The position numbers and the translations under genes are program-made. From assembly GCA_964499575.1 (NCBI GenBank), contig CAZCLK010000029.1:1-16855 (forward strand): 16,855 nt of DNA, in the 5' to 3' direction. This DNA comes from JAAYCT01 sp964499575. Lineage in GTDB: Bacteria; Bacillota; Clostridia; Saccharofermentanales; Saccharofermentanaceae. Below, piece after piece: positions 13,742-16,855 of this stretch. Within the stretch, counting starts at the first letter, position 1, and each line of letters begins with the position of its first letter. Below the pieces are notes generated by a model that was not told the origin of the DNA, made no database searches, and saw only the letters and a list, made by a program, of their open reading frames with translations.

Positions 13742-14715
13742 AAGCGATCCTCGCTCTGAGCACACAGGATCTTAAGCGCCTCATTACGAACGCGCTTTTC
13801 TGGGTGATCACGGTCACGCTGGTGCTGGTTGTGCTCGTGATCAATTTTGCCATCCCGAAAAGCATCGAAGAGGAGCAGGTCGACATATATTTTTATAACA
13901 TGGGGATCGAGATGCCCGAAGGCAAGACCGTTACGAGCGAAGAAGCCTTGCGCGCGGCGGTCGCCGAAGGACAGGCGATCGGCGTCATGAAAGACGATAC
14001 CGGAAAAGTCACGGTCGTTCATCCGGGCCTTTCGGAGAAAACGGTCCGCTCGGTGATGATCATGCTTACGGATCGCGGAGGCGGGCAGGTCGACGCGGAA
14101 TCAATCTATGAAGATAACCGGACGATTCCCTTTAATAAGCGGATGACGCCCGGGTTCATTTGCTTTGAGGCGTTGATCACCGGTCTGATCTTCGGCGGGG
14201 CACTGATGCTTTCCGAGCGGGAGGAGGAGACGATCCGCGCTTTACGGATCGCGCCGATGGGGCCGGACCGGTATATCATCTCGAAAATCCTTCTATTCTC
14301 GTTGATTGCCGTCCTCTACGCGCTTCTGATGGCGATCTTTACCGTCGGGTTCGGTTTCAATTTCGGATGGTTCATACTTCTGAGCTTTTTCGGATCGATG
14401 GTATTCTCTTTGATCGGTATGGCGTTTTCGACGATCTTTAAGGATATGAACAGCTGGTTTTTCTCGATTGCCCTATTGCTGTCGATCAACATGTTGCCCG
14501 TGATCTCGTATGTGAACCCGTCCTTTTCGCCGGTATGGATTCGTGTGATCCCCTCGTACCCGATGATTTTCGCGTATGAAAGCATTCTGTTCCGACGGGA
14601 GGGAGACCCGCTTACCGTGATTCTGACCGTCGCCGGTTGGCTGATCGTCGCGTATCTCGCAAGTCGGGTCATGGTTAAGCGGTTCCTTCTTTCGAAAGGA
14701 GGGCAAAGGGCATGA
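13738..14715 (+). CDS. ABC-2 type transporter permease, first
   Basis: A 325-residue membrane subunit of the efflux complex. One helix near the N-terminus (about residues 20-40, ALFWVITVTLVLVVLVINFAI) is followed by an extracytoplasmic domain of about 110 residues, then about five helices. The sequence LSEREEETIRALRIAPMGPDRYIISKI is the ABC-2 family's conserved amphipathic loop before the second helix pair. The start overlaps the ATPase stop by four bases (ATGA) and its own stop overlaps the next permease in the same way. A much longer reading frame to 13480 overlaps the ATPase and is not used. With the following gene it probably forms a heterodimeric exporter. Confidence 0.9.
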   Translation: MKAILALSTQDLKRLITNALFWVITVTLVLVVLVINFAIPKSIEEEQVDIYFYNMGIEMPEGKTVTSEEALRAAVAEGQAIGVMKDDTGKVTVVHPGLSEKTVRSVMIMLTDRGGGQVDAESIYEDNRTIPFNKRMTPGFICFEALITGLIFGGALMLSEREEETIRALRIAPMGPDRYIISKILLFSLIAVLYALLMAIFTVGFGFNFGWFILLSFFGSMVFSLIGMAFSTIFKDMNSWFFSIALLLSINMLPVISYVNPSFSPVWIRVIPSYPMIFAYESILFRREGDPLTVILTVAGWLIVAYLASRVMVKRFLLSKGGQRA

Positions 14716-15725
14716 AAAGGCTCGTAATGGCGGTCGCCCGCGAATTTAAACTGATTTTCAGGGACGGAATTTCACTCTATATGATTATTGCCCCCGCATG
14801 TCTTGCGGTGGTCTTTATCTTGATTTTCGGAAGCGTTCGGGAATCTTCGATTTCGATTGCCGTTGACCGGGGTGTTCCCGGGGAAATGGTCGACCGGCTT
14901 GAGCAGGTCGCCGATCTTGAGAAAAAAGACGATTACGACGCGCTCGTTACCCGGGTACGTGCCTCGGATAATATCGCCGGAGTATTTATGAAGGACGGCG
15001 AGCCGACCGTGCTGGTCGAGGGGAACGAAGGCGCGGGATTTGAGGAGGGCATGAGGTATCTGATCGGAGCGGCGCTTCGCGGCGACCCGATCGAATATGA
15101 AACCGAGAAGGTTGAAGCGAAGCCGGACGCGGCGTATGCCCTGTCGATGGCCGGGGTGTTTCTTCTCGCGATGTTCATCGGAGGGGCGACGCCGGGATTG
15201 GGCGGAGTCAGCGAGCGTGAATCCGGAGTGATCCGGGCGATCGCTGTAAGCCCGATGACGCTTTTCGGATACGTAGCAAGCAAAATCATCCCGGCAATTC
15301 TGCTCGGCCTTGCGGGAGTGAGCGCCGCGTCGATCATCATCGGCCGCGCCGATGCGATCCCGTGGTTTATGCTTCTGGTCTTATGCGGGGTCTTTGTCAG
15401 CGGGATTACCATATTCCTCCTGATCTCTTTCGCGGACAATCAGGTCGCCGCGATCGGCGTACTGAAGCTGTTGATGCCCCTTCTTTTAGCGATCGGGATG
15501 GTCTCCTACTTTGTCCCCGGCCGATGGATCTATCCGTTTTACGCGCTTCCGATGTACTGGCAGTTCGAGGCGGTCCGCGCGATCATTCTCGAAAAGAGCC
15601 CGCTTCGGGAATCCCTGATGGTGCTCGCGACCGGGGCTCCGTGGTTTATCGTTGTGCTGCTGATATTTATGAAGCGGGTCCGGATGAAGGCGTCCGCCTG
15701 GAATGTGTTTAAGAAGTCTGCGTAA
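14712..15725 (+). CDS. ABC-2 type transporter permease, second
   Basis: A 337-residue partner of the preceding permease, with the same layout: an N-terminal helix (about 20-40), an extracytoplasmic domain of about 110 residues, then about six hydrophobic segments. The loop VSERESGVIRAIAVSPMTLFGYVASKI corresponds to the REE-ETIRAL region of its partner and confirms the ABC-2 relationship. Overall sequence divergence suggests a heterodimer rather than a recent duplication. GGAGG precedes the ATG, which overlaps the previous stop (ATGA). A short intergenic hairpin and the 46-residue protein follow. Confidence 0.9.
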   Translation: MKRLVMAVAREFKLIFRDGISLYMIIAPACLAVVFILIFGSVRESSISIAVDRGVPGEMVDRLEQVADLEKKDDYDALVTRVRASDNIAGVFMKDGEPTVLVEGNEGAGFEEGMRYLIGAALRGDPIEYETEKVEAKPDAAYALSMAGVFLLAMFIGGATPGLGGVSERESGVIRAIAVSPMTLFGYVASKIIPAILLGLAGVSAASIIIGRADAIPWFMLLVLCGVFVSGITIFLLISFADNQVAAIGVLKLLMPLLLAIGMVSYFVPGRWIYPFYALPMYWQFEAVRAIILEKSPLRESLMVLATGAPWFIVVLLIFMKRVRMKASAWNVFKKSA

Positions 15726-15734
15726 GTGAGTTTT

Positions 15735-15754
15735 TTCGGTCGGGTCCGGCCGAA
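15735..15754 (+). other. Hairpin inside the efflux operon
   Basis: TTCGGTCG and GGGTCCGGCCGAA can fold into an eight-base-pair stem with one G-T pair and a four-base loop. No T-run follows; six T precede it (overlapping its first bases). It lies between the second permease and the small protein and could mark an RNA processing point or lower expression of the last two genes. Confidence 0.35.
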
Positions 15755-15772
15755 TGGAGAAAGGAGAAACAA

Positions 15773-15913
15773 ATGCAGTGGTATTGGTGGGTTCTGATCG
15801 GTGTCGGAGTCATCGCGCTCGCGATCATCAAGGTCAAGATCGGCGGCGCGTGGCTTAAGAAGCAAAAGGAAAAGAAGGAACAGAGTGAAAAAATGAGGGA
15901 GGACGACAATTGA
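15773..15913 (+). CDS. Unrecognised 46-residue single-pass membrane protein
   Basis: I do not recognise this protein. It begins with aromatic-rich MQWYWWVLIGVGVIALAIIK, one hydrophobic helix of about residues 4-19, followed by a strongly basic then mixed-charge tail (LKKQKEKKEQSEKMREDDN). The reading is supported by AAAGGAGAAAC just before the ATG, its fit between two operon genes, and the overlap of its stop with the TTG start of the TetR gene, which draws its own ribosome binding site from the end of this frame. It is below the usual gene-calling length. It could be a small accessory subunit of the exporter, with the tail in the cytoplasm. The function is unknown. Confidence 0.7.
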   Translation: MQWYWWVLIGVGVIALAIIKVKIGGAWLKKQKEKKEQSEKMREDDN

Positions 15914-16545
15914 CGGATGACGGAAAATCCGGCATGAAGTGGAAAACCGCGGGAGCGGAAAATCCGCTCTATTCGAACGAAGTCCTCTGGAATGCAGCGC
16001 TCGGAGAATTCTCCGGGCACTCCTTCGGCGAGTCGTCGCTCAACGACATCCTCAAGATCGCCGGGATCAACAAGGGCAGTTTCTACTATCGATTCAATGA
16101 TAAAAAGGATCTGTACCTTTCCGTTTTTTCGCGCCTTGCCGACGAGAAGCTTGAGCTCTTCCTGCAGTATGATCACGAAAATGCGGACGCGGACTTTTTC
16201 GAGTCGATTCGCACGAGAGCGCTGATCGGTACCCGGTTTGCCCGAAAAGACCCGCGCTACGGAGCATTGGGCCGCAAATTCATTGCGGAGGACCCCGGGT
16301 TTCGGGACTCCGTCCATGCAGAGTTTGGCGGAATATCCGAGAACTTCCTCATCCGGATGGTCGGGGATGCACAGAAGAAAGGGCAGCTCCGCTCCGATAT
16401 TTCTACGGAGGCGCTCGCGAAGGTGTTCTCGATTCTTCTCGAACGAATTGACAGGATGATCACGCCGGAGATGGACGACGCGCAGATCCTGCTGGCGGTG
16501 GAAGAGTTGATCTCTATCCTGCGCGACGGGACGGGCGTCGCCTGA
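15910..16545 (+). CDS. TetR/AcrR family transcriptional regulator
   Basis: A 211-residue repressor with the family's N-terminal helix-turn-helix (about 41-64: ESSLNDILKIAGINKGSFYYRF followed by NDKKDLY) and a divergent helical ligand domain. The TTG at 15910 is chosen because AGGGAGG at 15896-15902 lies seven bases before it and it overlaps the stop of the 46-residue gene (TTGA). The next possible start, ATG at 15934, lacks such a site. It is unusual in being the last rather than the first or a divergent gene. The matching palindromes at 12832 and 12866 are its probable operators, giving negative autoregulation relieved by the exported compound. That link is inferred from position and symmetry. 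Confidence 0.9.
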   Translation: MTDDGKSGMKWKTAGAENPLYSNEVLWNAALGEFSGHSFGESSLNDILKIAGINKGSFYYRFNDKKDLYLSVFSRLADEKLELFLQYDHENADADFFESIRTRALIGTRFARKDPRYGALGRKFIAEDPGFRDSVHAEFGGISENFLIRMVGDAQKKGQLRSDISTEALAKVFSILLERIDRMITPEMDDAQILLAVEELISILRDGTGVA

Positions 16546-16571
16546 AAAAGTTACTTTCCGATGAATAATCG

Positions 16572-16623
16572 AAGGGGCTGTCTCAAAAGACTTGTAACAA
16601 AGTCTAATGAGGCAGCCTTTTTT
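16572..16623 (+). terminator. Strong two-part intrinsic terminator of the efflux operon
   Basis: An outer stem of about 14 bp (AAGGGGCTGTCTCA, 16572-16585, with TGAGGCAGCC plus T, 16608-16621) encloses an inner 6-bp stem AGACTT (16588-16593) and AAGTCT (16600-16605). A run of six T follows (16618-16623). It lies 26 bases after the regulator stop. Confidence 0.9.
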
Positions 16624-16722
16624 ATGTCCAAACAGAAGGGCTGTCGGAAATGCGAAAAGAATATATTGCTGTCCGGCGGCATTTGGGAGATCCATCCGGA
16701 TTGCTCCATATTGGCGGAGCGT

Positions 16723-16781
16723 TCCTTCCGCCGGCGCGAAAAATCCTACTAAACCGGCCGGAACAGAGCATTTAGTAGGAT
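16723..16781. repeat. 74-bp structured tandem repeat, copy 1
   Basis: The unit starts TCCTTCCGCCGGCGCG, then holds ATCCTACTAAA (16743-16753) and its inverted copy TTTAGTAGGAT (16771-16781). The 11-bp stem has a 17-base loop containing CCGGCCGG. The 59 bases match 16797-16855 with six differences. GTTTT and CCCC follow the stem. A preceding GGCGGA can pair with TCCGCC to give a second small hairpin. Confidence 0.85.
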
Positions 16782-16796
16782 GTTTTCCCCGGAAGC

Positions 16797-16855
16797 TCCT
16801 TCCGCCGGCGCGTAAAGTCCTACTAAATCGGCCGGCATAGAGCTTTTAGTAGGAT
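16797..16855. repeat. 74-bp structured tandem repeat, copy 2 (cut by the window end)
   Basis: The second unit, offset by exactly 74 bases. The stem TCCTACTAAA (16818-16827) with TTTAGTAGGA (16845-16854) is preserved. The six differences from copy 1 fall outside the main stem except at its outermost base, where G replaces A at 16817. A preceding GGAAG can pair with CTTCC. Further copies may lie beyond 16855. The intervening 16624-16722 shows no gene, only a short GCTCC/GGAGC inverted pair. Confidence 0.85.

Noticed and set aside
13120..14022. A 300-residue open frame on the minus strand
   Set aside because: It is antisense to the ABC ATPase and first permease; Ser/Arg-rich low-complexity translation typical of shadow frames.
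15709..16695. A 328-residue open frame on the minus strand
   Set aside because: It runs antisense through the TetR gene, the 46-residue gene and the terminator hairpin, with no recognisable domain.
16561..16752. A possible 63-residue gene after the efflux operon
   Set aside because: The frame begins just before and runs through the intrinsic terminator into the tandem repeats; no ribosome binding site or domain.
16723..16855. CRISPR array
   Set aside because: The whole unit including the would-be spacer is repeated, the period is 74 bp, and no cas gene is present.

Overview
The window looks like a chromosomal piece of a moderately GC-rich Firmicute, most likely a fibre-degrading clostridial relative. 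The reasons are an LplB/LplC-type sugar ABC importer with a lipoprotein receptor but no ATPase gene of its own, strong AGGAGG ribosome binding sites, several TTG starts, compact operons and classical intrinsic terminators. No rRNA, tRNA, CRISPR array, transposase or phage gene was seen. The species was not identified.

Layout. (1) 1-7046, plus strand: a carbohydrate-use block with two sugar ABC permeases, a solute-binding lipoprotein, a strong intrinsic terminator, and a cytoplasmic family GH115 alpha-glucuronidase. The simplest reading is that the importer brings in glucuronic-acid-decorated xylo-oligosaccharides and the GH115 enzyme removes the side chain inside the cell. (2) 7085-12189, minus strand: a four-gene unit transcribed from about 12250 leftwards. 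It encodes a 63-residue membrane protein, a two-domain methyltransferase whose N-terminal half carries kinase-like motifs, and two tandem paralogous membrane proteins of the sulfatase/alkaline phosphatase superfamily. The paralogs are visibly more AT-rich than their surroundings, and their 3' ends have been homogenised. This looks like a surface-polymer modification unit, but its substrate is unknown. (3) 12371-12754, plus strand: a small glyoxalase-fold (VOC) metalloprotein with its own terminator. (4) 12833-16545, plus strand: a tightly overlapping operon with an ABC ATPase, two ABC-2 permeases, an undescribed 46-residue membrane protein and a TetR-family regulator. It has a textbook promoter (TTGACC, 17 bp, TATAAT) bracketed by two near-identical palindromic operators, so the TetR protein probably represses its own efflux operon. 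(5) 16546-16855: noncoding. A strong two-part terminator is followed by at least two copies of a 74-bp tandem repeat, each able to fold into hairpins, running off the end of the window.

The parts least explained by known families are the four-gene minus-strand unit, the 46-residue protein and the structured tandem repeats. All functional statements rest on motif recognition by eye; no database search was possible.
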